From Paracoccus pantotrophus (GTDB lineage Bacteria > Pseudomonadota > Alphaproteobacteria > Rhodobacterales > Rhodobacteraceae), in assembly GCF_008824185.1 (NCBI RefSeq), contig NZ_CP044426.1:248001-312000 (forward strand): a DNA stretch of 64,000 nt, in the 5' to 3' direction. Shown one piece after another: positions 37,761 through 46,015 of the stretch. Each line of letters begins with the position of its first letter. Within the stretch, counting starts at the first letter, position 1. Under the pieces are notes generated by a model that was not told the DNA's origin, did no database searches, and saw only the letters and a program-made list of their open reading frames with translations. Made by a program: the position numbers and the translations under genes.

Positions 37761-37770
37761 CTTTCATCAA
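37757..37770 (+). promoter_or_regulatory. NNR/Fnr-type box upstream of norC
   Basis: TTGAC-TTTC-ATCAA is a full match to the Fnr-family consensus. Its centre lies 71 bp upstream of the norC ATG, so a class II start would fall near 37805, giving a leader of about 30 bases. The box overlaps the nirX stop codon. Confidence 0.9.
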
Positions 37771-37834
37771 TGAGCGACTCGCGCTTGCCGGACAGTGAGG
37801 TCACATCGGAAACAACAAATAGGGGACCCGCGTC

Positions 37835-38287
37835 ATGAGCGACATCATGACCAAGAACATGGCCCGGAACGTCTTCTACGGCGGGTCCATATTCTTCATC
37901 CTGATCTTTGGCGCATTAACCGTACACAGCCATATCTATGCCCGCACCAAGGCCGTGGATGAAAGCCAGCTTACCCCTTCGGTCGTCGAGGGCAAGCATG
38001 TCTGGGAACGCAACGCCTGCATCGACTGCCATACCCTGCTGGGCGAGGGCGCCTATTTCGCCCCCGAACTGGGCAATGTCATGAAACGCTGGGGCGTGCA
38101 GGACGATCCCGAAACCGCCGTCGAGACGCTGAAGGGCTGGATGGAATCCATGCCCACCGGCATCGAGGGCCGCCGCCAGATGCCCCGCTTCGAACTGACG
38201 GACGAGGAATTCCGGGCGCTGAGCGATTTCCTGCTGTGGACAGGCACGATCAACACCCAGAACTGGCCGCCGAACGACGCGGGCTGA
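37835..38287 (+). CDS. norC: Nitric oxide reductase cytochrome c subunit
   Basis: The protein is 150 residues with one N-terminal transmembrane anchor (about 13-32) and a periplasmic haem c domain with CIDCH at residues 62-66; the distal methionine is probably in the RRQMPRFELTDEE segment. It passes electrons from cytochrome c550 or pseudoazurin to NorB. First gene of norCBQDEF, behind its own NNR box. Position 37835 is the first ATG, with a second (MTKNM) four codons on. Confidence 0.98.
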   Translation: MSDIMTKNMARNVFYGGSIFFILIFGALTVHSHIYARTKAVDESQLTPSVVEGKHVWERNACIDCHTLLGEGAYFAPELGNVMKRWGVQDDPETAVETLKGWMESMPTGIEGRRQMPRFELTDEEFRALSDFLLWTGTINTQNWPPNDAG

Positions 38288-38300
38288 GGGGGAAACAGAG

Positions 38301-39689
38301 ATGAGATACCATTCACAACGCATCGCCTATGCCTATTTCCTGGTGGCCATGGTGCTTTTCGCCGTGCAGGTCACGCTCGGCCTGATCATGGGCTGGATTT
38401 ATGTCAGCCCGAATTTCCTGTCCGAGCTCTTGCCCTTCAACATCGCCCGGATGCTGCATACCAACAGCCTGGTGGTCTGGCTGCTCCTGGGCTTTTTCGG
38501 CGCCACCTATTACATCCTGCCCGAGGAGGCCGAGCGCGAGATCCATTCGCCGCTCTTGGCCTGGATCCAGCTGGGCATTTTCGTGCTCGGCACGGCGGGC
38601 GTGGTCGTGACCTATCTGTTCGACCTGTTCCACGGCCACTGGCTGCTGGGCAAGGAGGGGCGCGAGTTCCTGGAACAGCCGAAATGGGTCAAGCTCGGCA
38701 TCGCCGTCGCCGCGGTGATCTTCATGTACAATGTCAGCATGACCGCGCTGAAGGGCCGGCGCACGGCGGTCACGAACGTGCTGCTGATGGGCCTGTGGGG
38801 GCTGGTGCTGCTGTGGCTCTTTGCCTTCTACAACCCGGCGAACCTGGTGCTGGACAAGCAATACTGGTGGTGGGTCATCCACCTGTGGGTCGAGGGCGTG
38901 TGGGAGCTGATCATGGCCGCCATCCTCGCCTTCCTGATGCTCAAGCTGACCGGCGTGGACCGCGAGGTGGTCGAGAAATGGCTTTACGTCATCGTCGCCA
39001 CGGCGCTGTTCTCGGGCATCCTGGGCACCGGGCACCACTACTATTGGATCGGCCTGCCGGCTTACTGGCAGTGGATCGGCTCGATCTTCTCGAGCTTCGA
39101 GATCGTGCCCTTCTTCGCCATGATGTCATTCGCCTTCGTCATGGTCTGGAAGGGCCGGCGCGACCATCCCAACAAGGCCGCGCTGGTCTGGAGCCTGGGC
39201 TGCACCGTGCTGGCCTTCTTCGGCGCCGGGGTCTGGGGTTTCCTGCACACGCTGCACGGGGTGAACTACTATACCCACGGCACGCAGATCACCGCCGCGC
39301 ATGGCCACCTGGCCTTCTATGGCGCCTATGTCTGCCTGGTGCTGGCGCTGGTGACCTATTGCATGCCGCTGATGAAGAACCGCGACCCCTACAACCAGGT
39401 GCTGAACATGGCCTCGTTCTGGCTGATGTCCTCGGGCATGGTGTTCATGACGGTGACGCTGACCTTTGCCGGCACGGTGCAGACCCATCTGCAGCGCGTC
39501 GAGGGCGGGTTCTTCATGGACGTGCAGGACGGGCTGGCGCTGTTCTACTGGATGCGTTTCGGCTCGGGCGTCGCCGTGGTGCTGGGGGCGCTGCTGTTCA
39601 TCTATGCGGTGCTGTTCCCGCGCCGCGAGGTGGTCACAGCCGGCCCGGTGCAGGCGCACAAGGACGGCCATCTGGAGGCTGCGGAGTAA
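38301..39689 (+). CDS. norB: Nitric oxide reductase catalytic subunit
   Basis: The product is 462 residues with 12 predicted transmembrane helices and belongs to the haem-copper oxidase superfamily. It reduces two NO to N2O at a haem b3/non-haem iron centre. Conserved histidines lie in MLHTNSLVVWLL (haem b), WWWVIHLWVEGVWELI (FeB histidine plus conserved glutamates), GTGHHYYWIGLP (FeB pair) and AHGHLAFYGAYV (haems b3 and b). No cross-linked Tyr-His pair is seen, as expected for cNOR. It follows norC by 13 bp. Confidence 0.99.
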   Translation: MRYHSQRIAYAYFLVAMVLFAVQVTLGLIMGWIYVSPNFLSELLPFNIARMLHTNSLVVWLLLGFFGATYYILPEEAEREIHSPLLAWIQLGIFVLGTAGVVVTYLFDLFHGHWLLGKEGREFLEQPKWVKLGIAVAAVIFMYNVSMTALKGRRTAVTNVLLMGLWGLVLLWLFAFYNPANLVLDKQYWWWVIHLWVEGVWELIMAAILAFLMLKLTGVDREVVEKWLYVIVATALFSGILGTGHHYYWIGLPAYWQWIGSIFSSFEIVPFFAMMSFAFVMVWKGRRDHPNKAALVWSLGCTVLAFFGAGVWGFLHTLHGVNYYTHGTQITAAHGHLAFYGAYVCLVLALVTYCMPLMKNRDPYNQVLNMASFWLMSSGMVFMTVTLTFAGTVQTHLQRVEGGFFMDVQDGLALFYWMRFGSGVAVVLGALLFIYAVLFPRREVVTAGPVQAHKDGHLEAAE

Positions 39690-39692
39690 GCC

Positions 39693-40505
39693 ATGAACGC
39701 GCATGTGAAAACCGAACGGAACGGGGCGGCCAACGCCCCCTTCTACCTGCCGCAGGGCGACGAGGTCGCGGTCTTCGAGGCCGCCGCCGCGAACGACCTG
39801 CCGGTGCTGCTGAAAGGCCCGACGGGCTGCGGCAAGACCCGCTTCGTCGCCCATATGGCGGCGCGGCTGGGCCGGCCGCTTTATACCGTGGCCTGCCATG
39901 ACGACCTGTCGGCGGCCGACCTGATCGGGCGCTACCTGCTCAAGGGCGGCGAGACGGTCTGGACCGACGGCCCGCTGACCCGCGCCGTGCGCGAGGGCGC
40001 GATCTGCTATCTCGACGAGGTGGTCGAGGCGCGCAAGGATGTGACCGTGGTGCTGCACCCGCTGACCGACGACCGCCGCATCCTGCCCATCGACCGCACC
40101 GGCGAGGAAATCGAGGCGGCGCCCGGCTTCATGCTGGTCGCCTCCTACAACCCCGGCTATCAGAACATCCTGAAAACGCTGAAGCCTTCGACGCGGCAGC
40201 GTTTCGTGGCCATGGAGTTCGACTTTCCCGAACCCCGGCACGAGACCGAGATCGTTTCCCGCGAAAGCGGGCTCGACCGCGACCGCACCCTGGGGCTGGT
40301 GCGGCTGGCGGGCAAGATCCGCGGCCTCAAGGGCCAGGATCTGGAGGAGGGGGTCTCGACCCGGCTGGTGGTCTATGCCGCCAGCCTGGTCGCGCGGGGC
40401 ATGTCCATCGACCGCGCCATCGAGGCGGCGATGATCGAACCCCTGACCGACGATGCCGAGGTCAAGCGCGGCTTGCGCGACCTGGCCGCGGCGATCTTCG
40501 GTTAA
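39693..40505 (+). CDS. norQ: MoxR-type AAA+ ATPase NorQ
   Basis: The product is 270 residues. Walker A is GPTGCGKT at residues 42-49; YLDEVVEARKDV is the Walker B region. It belongs to the CbbQ/NirQ/NorQ family of AAA+ chaperones. With NorD it inserts the non-haem iron into NorB. It starts three bases after the norB stop, followed by norD. Confidence 0.97.
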   Translation: MNAHVKTERNGAANAPFYLPQGDEVAVFEAAAANDLPVLLKGPTGCGKTRFVAHMAARLGRPLYTVACHDDLSAADLIGRYLLKGGETVWTDGPLTRAVREGAICYLDEVVEARKDVTVVLHPLTDDRRILPIDRTGEEIEAAPGFMLVASYNPGYQNILKTLKPSTRQRFVAMEFDFPEPRHETEIVSRESGLDRDRTLGLVRLAGKIRGLKGQDLEEGVSTRLVVYAASLVARGMSIDRAIEAAMIEPLTDDAEVKRGLRDLAAAIFG

Positions 40506-40516
40506 GGGAGGACGCC

Positions 40517-42433
40517 ATGGGCCTGGATCTGGAACCCTGGGAGCCCGAGGAAACCGTCGGCAAGATCTGGCACGCCTGGGCCAGCAGCTTCGGCGCGCCG
40601 CAGGAATTCGAGGATCAGGCGGTGGCGCTGTCCGAGGTCTCGGGGCGGCTCGCGGTGCTGTTCCGGGCCCTGGGCGGCGGCGCGGGGGTCGAGATCCGGC
40701 CCGCCGCCGCCCAGGCATCGCATCATCGCATCGGCTGGCTGCGCCGGCTGGGCACCCCGGCCGAGATGGTGCCGCGCGCCAGTTTCGACGGCGAGATCCT
40801 GCGTCTGCCCGAACGGCTGGCGGCCTTGCCTTCGCGTCAGGCGAACGGGGCACTTTACCTGTGGCTGGCGGCCTGCGCGGCGCATGGCGCCCTGGCTGCG
40901 CCGCAGGACGATCCGCTGCGTTGCGACCTGATGCGGCTGGGCGCCGCCCGCCGCGCCGTGGCCGCGACGCTGGAGGATGCGCCGGGCCTGGCCGGGCTTT
41001 ACGGCGACCTGGCGGCGCTGGTGCTGTCCCTGCGCCCCATCGCGCCGCTGCCCCCGGCCGAGGCGGTGGTCGAGACGCTGGCGCGGCACCTGCTGGGCGA
41101 TCCGGCCCCCCTGCCGCCCCTGGCCCGCGACTGGCTGCCGATGCTGGACGATCCGCAGGTCAAGGCGCCGCGCGATTATTGCCCGATGCGGCCGGTGCCG
41201 CTTTGGCCCGACCTGGCCCTGCCCGAGACGACGCTGGCCGCCGCGCCGGGCGACGCGCCCGACGGCATCGCCGCCGACCCGGCCAGCGCGCGCATGTTCC
41301 GCGCCCGCCGCCGGCAGAGCGACCAGCCGCAGCGCCGCGACAGCCTGATCCTGCACAAGTTCGAGGCCCTGCTGAGCTGGGCCGACCTGATGAACCTCAA
41401 CCGGCATGTCGACGATGACGATCAGGACGATGCGAAGAAGGCGGCCGAGGACCAGGAAGAACTGGGCCTTGGCCAGGTGTCCAAGGCACCGGCGACGCGC
41501 CTGCGCCTGCATCTCGATCTTGCGCCCGAGGATGCGGATCTTGAGGCGGTCGCCGGCATTCGCACCTATCCCGAATGGGATGCGCGGCGCGGCCGCTATC
41601 TTGCCCATCATGTGCGCGTGCTGGAAAACCGTGCGCCCGAGCATGACGAGGCGCTGACCCCGGATCCCCGCGCGCAAACCCGCATTCGCGCCGTGCGCCG
41701 CCAGTTCGAGGCGCTGCGCCCCGGTCGCCTCATCACCACCGGCCACCGCGACGGGGACGAGCTGGATGCCGAACTGACCGTCCGCGCCGCCGCCGACCTG
41801 CGCGCCACCGGCCAGGGCAGCGACCGCATCTGGCGCCAGTCCCGGCCCTTGGCGCGCAACCTTGCGGTGTCGATCCTGCTCGACGTGTCGCGTTCGACCG
41901 AAAGCGCGGTGACGGGCCGCGCGGTGATTGAGATCGAGCGCGAGGCGCTGGCGGCGCTGGCCTGGGGGCTGGACGCCTGCGGGGACCGCTTCGCGATCAA
42001 CGCCTTTTCCTCGCTGAAACGCGACCGGGTGTTCCTCAGCGCCTGCAAGGATTTCGACGAGCCGATGGGCACGGCGATCGAGCAGCGCATCGCCGGGCTG
42101 CGGCCGCGCTTCTATACAAGGCTGGGCGCCGGCATCCGCCATGCCTCGGCCGGGCTGGCAGAGCAGGCCAGCAGCCGGCGGCTTTTGCTGGTCATCACCG
42201 ACGGCAAGCCCAACGATCTCGACCATTACGAGGGCCGCCACGGCATCGAGGACAGCGCCATGGCGGTGCGCGAGGCGCGCCGCGCCGGCCATGCCGTGCA
42301 TGGCATCACCGTGGACCGCGACGCGAAAAGCTGGTTTCCCCGCATTTTCGGCCAGGGCGGCTTTTCGCTGATCCCGCATCCCGACCGGCTGCTGGCGGCG
42401 CTGCCGGTGATCTATCGGCAACTGGTGGCGTGA
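40517..42433 (+). CDS. norD: NorD, von Willebrand A domain protein for NO reductase activation
   Basis: The product is 638 residues. The C-terminal third is a VWA domain with the metal-ion site DVSRS near residue 456 and the later LLVITDGKPND. The N-terminal part is helical, with a charged stretch near residue 300 (DDDDQDDAKKAAEDQEE). NorD partners the NorQ ATPase in maturing NorB. The start has GGGAGG upstream; its stop shares TGATG with norE. Confidence 0.97.
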   Translation: MGLDLEPWEPEETVGKIWHAWASSFGAPQEFEDQAVALSEVSGRLAVLFRALGGGAGVEIRPAAAQASHHRIGWLRRLGTPAEMVPRASFDGEILRLPERLAALPSRQANGALYLWLAACAAHGALAAPQDDPLRCDLMRLGAARRAVAATLEDAPGLAGLYGDLAALVLSLRPIAPLPPAEAVVETLARHLLGDPAPLPPLARDWLPMLDDPQVKAPRDYCPMRPVPLWPDLALPETTLAAAPGDAPDGIAADPASARMFRARRRQSDQPQRRDSLILHKFEALLSWADLMNLNRHVDDDDQDDAKKAAEDQEELGLGQVSKAPATRLRLHLDLAPEDADLEAVAGIRTYPEWDARRGRYLAHHVRVLENRAPEHDEALTPDPRAQTRIRAVRRQFEALRPGRLITTGHRDGDELDAELTVRAAADLRATGQGSDRIWRQSRPLARNLAVSILLDVSRSTESAVTGRAVIEIEREALAALAWGLDACGDRFAINAFSSLKRDRVFLSACKDFDEPMGTAIEQRIAGLRPRFYTRLGAGIRHASAGLAEQASSRRLLLVITDGKPNDLDHYEGRHGIEDSAMAVREARRAGHAVHGITVDRDAKSWFPRIFGQGGFSLIPHPDRLLAALPVIYRQLVA

Positions 42434-42969
42434 TGCGGGTCCAGGATCTGCCGGGCGAGCCGATCATGTGGGTGCTGATCGCATCCGAATTGCTGGTCTT
42501 TGCCGCCGGCATCACCGCCATGGCCGCGGTGCGGCTGACCGACCCGGCCGGCTTTGCCGCGGCGCAGGCGCAGCTGCACGGCTGGATGGCGGCGCTGAAC
42601 ACGGCGATCCTGGTTACTTCCGGCTTCTGCGCCGCCCTGGCCGAGCGCGCCTGCCACCGCGGCGACGGCCGCCGCGCCCGCATCGGGCTGGCGCTGGCGG
42701 CGCTGGGGGGCGCGGGTTTCCTGGCGGTGAAGGCGGTGGAATATGCCGGCGACCTGCGCGCGGGCCTGGGGATGGAAAGCCACCCGTTCTTCACCTTCTA
42801 TTACCTGCTGACCGGCTTTCACGCGGCGCATGTGCTGTTCGGCATCGGCGTGCTGGCGCTGGTGGCGATCCGGCTGCGTGCCGAGGAGGTGCAGGCCGGT
42901 GCCGCCTTCTGGCACATGGTCGACCTGGTCTGGGTGCTGATCCTGCCGCCGGTCTATCTGCTGGGCTAG
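42433..42969 (+). CDS. norE: NorE, cytochrome oxidase subunit III-like protein
   Basis: The product is 178 residues with about five transmembrane helices, similar to haem-copper oxidase subunit III (PGEPIMWVLIASELLVFAAG, FHAAHVLFGIGVLAL, FWHMVDLVWVLILPPVYLLG). It is not part of the purified NorCB enzyme; loss affects NO reductase activity in some species. The ATG at 42433 overlaps the norD stop; a GTG one codon earlier is an alternative. Confidence 0.95.
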   Translation: MRVQDLPGEPIMWVLIASELLVFAAGITAMAAVRLTDPAGFAAAQAQLHGWMAALNTAILVTSGFCAALAERACHRGDGRRARIGLALAALGGAGFLAVKAVEYAGDLRAGLGMESHPFFTFYYLLTGFHAAHVLFGIGVLALVAIRLRAEEVQAGAAFWHMVDLVWVLILPPVYLLG

Positions 42970-42972
42970 GGG

Positions 42973-43206
42973 ATGGAATTGACCCGCATCTGGCTGATCC
43001 TGCTGGCGCTGACCGTCGCCACCACGGCGCTGGCCTTCGTGCCAGGCCCCGCCGCGGCTGTGGCGCTGCTGGCGGTGGCCTTTCTCAAGGCCCGCGCGAT
43101 CCTGGGCGGCTTCCTGCATCTCGGCCGGGGCTCGGGCTGGCGCGCGGCCTTTACCGTGCCGCTGGCAATCTGGCTGGCGCTGATCTGGGGGCTGCACGTC
43201 ATATGA
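42973..43206 (+). CDS. norF: NorF, small membrane protein of the nor operon
   Basis: The product is 77 residues with three hydrophobic segments, similar in size and pattern to cytochrome oxidase subunit IV-like proteins. It supports NO reductase activity together with NorE in Paracoccus. It starts three bases after norE and is the last gene of norCBQDEF. The next gene, on the other strand, ends 12 bp away, so there is no room for a dedicated terminator. Confidence 0.92.
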   Translation: MELTRIWLILLALTVATTALAFVPGPAAAVALLAVAFLKARAILGGFLHLGRGSGWRAAFTVPLAIWLALIWGLHVI

Positions 43207-43218
43207 CGGCCCCGCCGG

Positions 43219-44346
43219 TCAGCGACCCGGTTCGTCCCGGTCCTGCGGCGGATGGCCATGCGCCAGGTTGACCAGCTGGGTCTGGCTGTTGACCCCGGTC
43301 TTGACGAACAGCGCCTTTTGCTGGGTTCGCACCGTCTCGTGCGACAGGCCGGCCGCCGCGGCGATCTGCCTGAGGTTGAAGCCGCGCAGCAAGCCGCCCA
43401 ACACCCTGCCTTCCGCGGCGGTCAGGTCATGGGCAAGGCGCAGCCGGTCGCGCTTTTGTTCAAGGTCGAACCCGTGCAGCCCCGGATCGACGACCAGCAT
43501 GACGCAGGGGCCAAGCAGCAGTTCCGACAATTCGTCGCGGTTGATCCGCACCATGGTGATCGTGGCCTGGGCCGTCCTGAACTCGGCCCGCTTCCGCGCG
43601 GCGGAGTTGCGCGACAGCATCTCTCCCAGGCAGTCGTCGGCGGTCTGATCGACCAGCCCGACCGTGCCAAAGGGCGATTGCCGGACCGCCCGCCAGATCC
43701 GATCCGAGAGCTGCGCGGCCGGCGAAACCGGCAGCATCCTGCGGTTCGCGTCGACGATCAGCACGCCAAGATCCAGCGACCGCGACAGCGCCGCCGGCAG
43801 TTCGGCCAGCGCGCCCAGCCCCGAGCCGCGGCGGCACCAGGCTACCGCCCGCTGCAGATGCCCGGAAATCCTGTTGAAGCTCTGCGACCAGGCTTCGATC
43901 AGCGCGGACTGGCCCAGCGGGGCCATGATGGTCAGCGTCGTCGCGCAGGAGCCGCGCATGTCGATCAGCAGCCCTGCCGCCGTGTCGAGCCTCAGGGGCC
44001 GCAGGAAGCCGTCATGGAACTCGGTGCGCAGCAGCTCTTCATGCGGAACCAGGTGATGTGCCGGCATGGATTGACGCGTGGGCGCGCGCATCGCCCGTTC
44101 CATCCACGGATTGCGCAGCGCATAATAGTCGCCGTAATCCGCGATGGCCCGCTCGGGCATATGGTTGTGGATGAAGGCGCAACCGCCTTCCATGCCCTGA
44201 TGGAACAGCCCCGCGATTCCGCCCGGCGTTTCGCGCTCGATCTCGGCCAGGAAGTCCTGCCAGCTCCGCTCGCCCAGCAGGATCGCATAGATCAGGTCGA
44301 TCAGCCGTTCCTCATGCCGTTCATGGATCGCCCGAATACCGCTCAT
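43219..44346 (-). CDS. LuxR-type helix-turn-helix transcriptional regulator
   Basis: This encodes 375 residues from the ATG at 44346, preceded by GAGGGG. The last 60 residues are a LuxR/GerE helix-turn-helix (LTAAEGRVLGGLLRGFNLRQIAAAAGLSHETVRTQ). The N-terminal 300 residues have two parts, roughly 1-170 and 185-295; the second may be a PAS/GAF-like sensor, since GVLIVDANRRML resembles a PAS start. There is no receiver domain and no autoinducer-binding pattern that I can see. It converges on norF. An inverted repeat just upstream of its ATG suggests autoregulation. The signal and targets are unknown. Confidence 0.85.
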   Translation of the reverse strand: MSGIRAIHERHEERLIDLIYAILLGERSWQDFLAEIERETPGGIAGLFHQGMEGGCAFIHNHMPERAIADYGDYYALRNPWMERAMRAPTRQSMPAHHLVPHEELLRTEFHDGFLRPLRLDTAAGLLIDMRGSCATTLTIMAPLGQSALIEAWSQSFNRISGHLQRAVAWCRRGSGLGALAELPAALSRSLDLGVLIVDANRRMLPVSPAAQLSDRIWRAVRQSPFGTVGLVDQTADDCLGEMLSRNSAARKRAEFRTAQATITMVRINRDELSELLLGPCVMLVVDPGLHGFDLEQKRDRLRLAHDLTAAEGRVLGGLLRGFNLRQIAAAAGLSHETVRTQQKALFVKTGVNSQTQLVNLAHGHPPQDRDEPGR

Positions 44347-44350
44347 ACTG

Positions 44351-44373
44351 ATAACCCCTCGGTTCGAGGTTAT
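44351..44373. promoter_or_regulatory. Inverted repeat just upstream of the luxR-type gene
   Basis: ATAACCCCTCG and CGAGGTTAT form an inverted repeat around GTT, with two extra bases in the left arm. It begins only five bases before the ATG at 44346, in the leader. It could be an operator for the regulator itself, or a leader hairpin near the ribosome site. Confidence 0.5.
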
Positions 44374-44479
44374 TTTCGGATCCCAGCGTGTCAAGCGCCG
44401 ATACGGGGCAAGGCTATGGTTGTGGCTGCATTTTCGACGACGGCGCGCCGCGGCGGGCAGGCGCGCCGCGCCCCGCAGG

Positions 44480-45139
44480 CTACGCGGGGCAGCTGCTCAT
44501 CCAGCCGTCCGGCGCATAGGCATAGGACTGGTTGGCGGTCTGCCGCGCCTCGGCGGCAAGGCGGCGGGTATTCTGCAAGGCGGTCTGGATGTCGGCGCTG
44601 CATTCGGCGTCCCCGGCCGCCCTTGCCTCGGCCAGGCAGGTCTCCAGCGTGGCGATTCCCCTGTTCGCGCCGCACCACGCCATCTTGGCCGAGACATGGA
44701 CCGAGCTTCCGCCTTGCGCGCCCAGGGCGATCAGCCGGTCGGAATAGTCGCTGAGCCGGCCGCTTGCCGCGCGGCATTGCGGCCGCTGTTCGCATTTCCC
44801 GGTGCCGGGCCTGGGCGCCCCCGCCGAGGCCGCGCCCGGGGACGATGCGGGCGCCTTCAGCGTGGCGGTCGCGCCTTGGATCGGCGATCCCGTGGCGGCA
44901 GGCGCGGCTTCGGCCGCCGAACGCCGCATGGCGGCGTCGTTCAGGCTGGCGGTCGCGACCTGGAGCCCGGCGTCGCGATAGGCGTCCCCGCCGAAGGCCG
45001 CCGCCAGCAGGCCCACGGCCGCGGTCATCTCGCTCTGGTTCACCTGGTCGGCGGTCGCGGGGTCCAGCCCGGACGTGTCGCAGGCCGACAGCAGCATCAA
45101 TGGCAACAAGGCGCTGGCAAAAACTAGGCTGCGGTGCAT
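44480..45139 (-). CDS. Hypothetical lipoprotein
   Basis: The precursor is 219 residues. LMLLSAC near residue 20 is a lipobox, so the protein is probably a lipoprotein. The mature part is Ala-rich with an unstructured centre (about 75-115), and six further cysteines that could form disulfides (KCEQRPQCRA, WCGANRG, ETCLAEA, AECSADI, SSCPA). GGAGAGG precedes the ATG. It lies between the luxR-type gene and nnr on the same strand, but more than 100 bp from either. No family recognised. Confidence 0.75.
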   Translation of the reverse strand: MHRSLVFASALLPLMLLSACDTSGLDPATADQVNQSEMTAAVGLLAAAFGGDAYRDAGLQVATASLNDAAMRRSAAEAAPAATGSPIQGATATLKAPASSPGAASAGAPRPGTGKCEQRPQCRAASGRLSDYSDRLIALGAQGGSSVHVSAKMAWCGANRGIATLETCLAEARAAGDAECSADIQTALQNTRRLAAEARQTANQSYAYAPDGWMSSCPA

Positions 45140-45185
45140 TTCAACCTCTCCATGAAAAGCAATGCAGCATGGCTATCGCGCAACC

Positions 45186-45227
45186 GCCCGCGCCGGCTTC
45201 ACCCGATCGGGTGAAGCCGGCGCGGGC
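45186..45227. repeat. Perfect 42-bp palindrome between nnr and the lipoprotein gene
   Basis: The centre CTTCACCCGATCGGGTGAAG extends on each side with GCCCGCGCCGG and its complement to 42 bp without a mismatch. It starts 21 bp after the nnr stop codon and ends 46 bp before the lipoprotein ATG. No T-tract follows on either strand, so it is either a Rho-dependent or bidirectional terminator stem, or a protein-binding site. Confidence 0.9.
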
Positions 45228-45247
45228 AATGCGGTTTTCGGGTCGGG

Positions 45248-45922
45248 TCAGTCCATGGCCAGCATGCGCAATTCGGCGATGTCGGCGATGGTGGCCTTGT
45301 CGGCCTCGACCTCGACGCCATGCTGGCGCAGCCGGGCGAAGGCGCGCGACAGGCTTTCGGGCTGCATGCCCAGATGTCCGGCGATAAGGCGCTTGTTATA
45401 GGGCAGCCGGACCTCGGTCGGGCCGGCCACGGCATCGGACAGGTCGGCCAGGAACTGCGCCACCCGCTGCACCCCGGTATGGGCCTTGAGCTTTTCGATC
45501 TGGTCCACCAGCCCCTGCAGATGCACGAAGGTCGAGGCAAGCAGGCCGATGGCGAATTCCTGGTTCTCCAGCAAAAGCTGGCGCAGCCGGGCCCCGTCGA
45601 TTTGCAGCACCGTGCAGTCCGACACCGCCTCGGCCGAGACGGGATAGGGCGTGCCGCGCAGCGCCATCGCCTCGGCAAAGCTGCGGTTGCGGCCCAGGAT
45701 CGCCACCACCGCCTCGGACCCGCCGGGGGTCAGCCGCGACAGCTTGATGAAGCCGTTCAGCACGATGAACACCGCCCGCGCCGGATCGCCTTGCAGGAAG
45801 ATGGTCTCGCCCTCGCGATAGCTGCGCCGCTGGGCGTCCTTCAGCAGCTTGTCGCGCACTTCGGGGGCCAGCCCGTTCAGCAGAACGGATTTCTTCACCG
45901 CCTCGGGCAGGGGGGCGTTCAT
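45248..45922 (-). CDS. nnr: Crp/Fnr-family NO-responsive regulator NNR
   Basis: The product is 224 residues: an N-terminal cyclic-nucleotide-like sensor domain (about 15-120), a long dimer helix and a C-terminal winged helix. It has none of the N-terminal cysteine cluster of FnrP. The recognition helix PESLSRAFARL keeps the E-xx-SR pattern that reads TTGA half sites, which fits the boxes upstream of nirS/nirI and norC. Tyr35 (RRSYREGE) and Arg80 (GRNRSFAEA) are at the positions reported as important for haem-based NO sensing by Paracoccus NNR. Its location next to nor also fits. The ATG at 45922 has AGGATGAGG upstream. Confidence 0.9.
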   Translation of the reverse strand: MNAPLPEAVKKSVLLNGLAPEVRDKLLKDAQRRSYREGETIFLQGDPARAVFIVLNGFIKLSRLTPGGSEAVVAILGRNRSFAEAMALRGTPYPVSAEAVSDCTVLQIDGARLRQLLLENQEFAIGLLASTFVHLQGLVDQIEKLKAHTGVQRVAQFLADLSDAVAGPTEVRLPYNKRLIAGHLGMQPESLSRAFARLRQHGVEVEADKATIADIAELRMLAMD

Positions 45923-46015
45923 CGCAGCCTCATCCTTGGTTTCGCGCGGGTCCGAGTGTGGCACGAGCGGCGGGCGAGGGAAAGACCGTGCGTTCCACTC
46001 GGCATTCCGGGGCCA

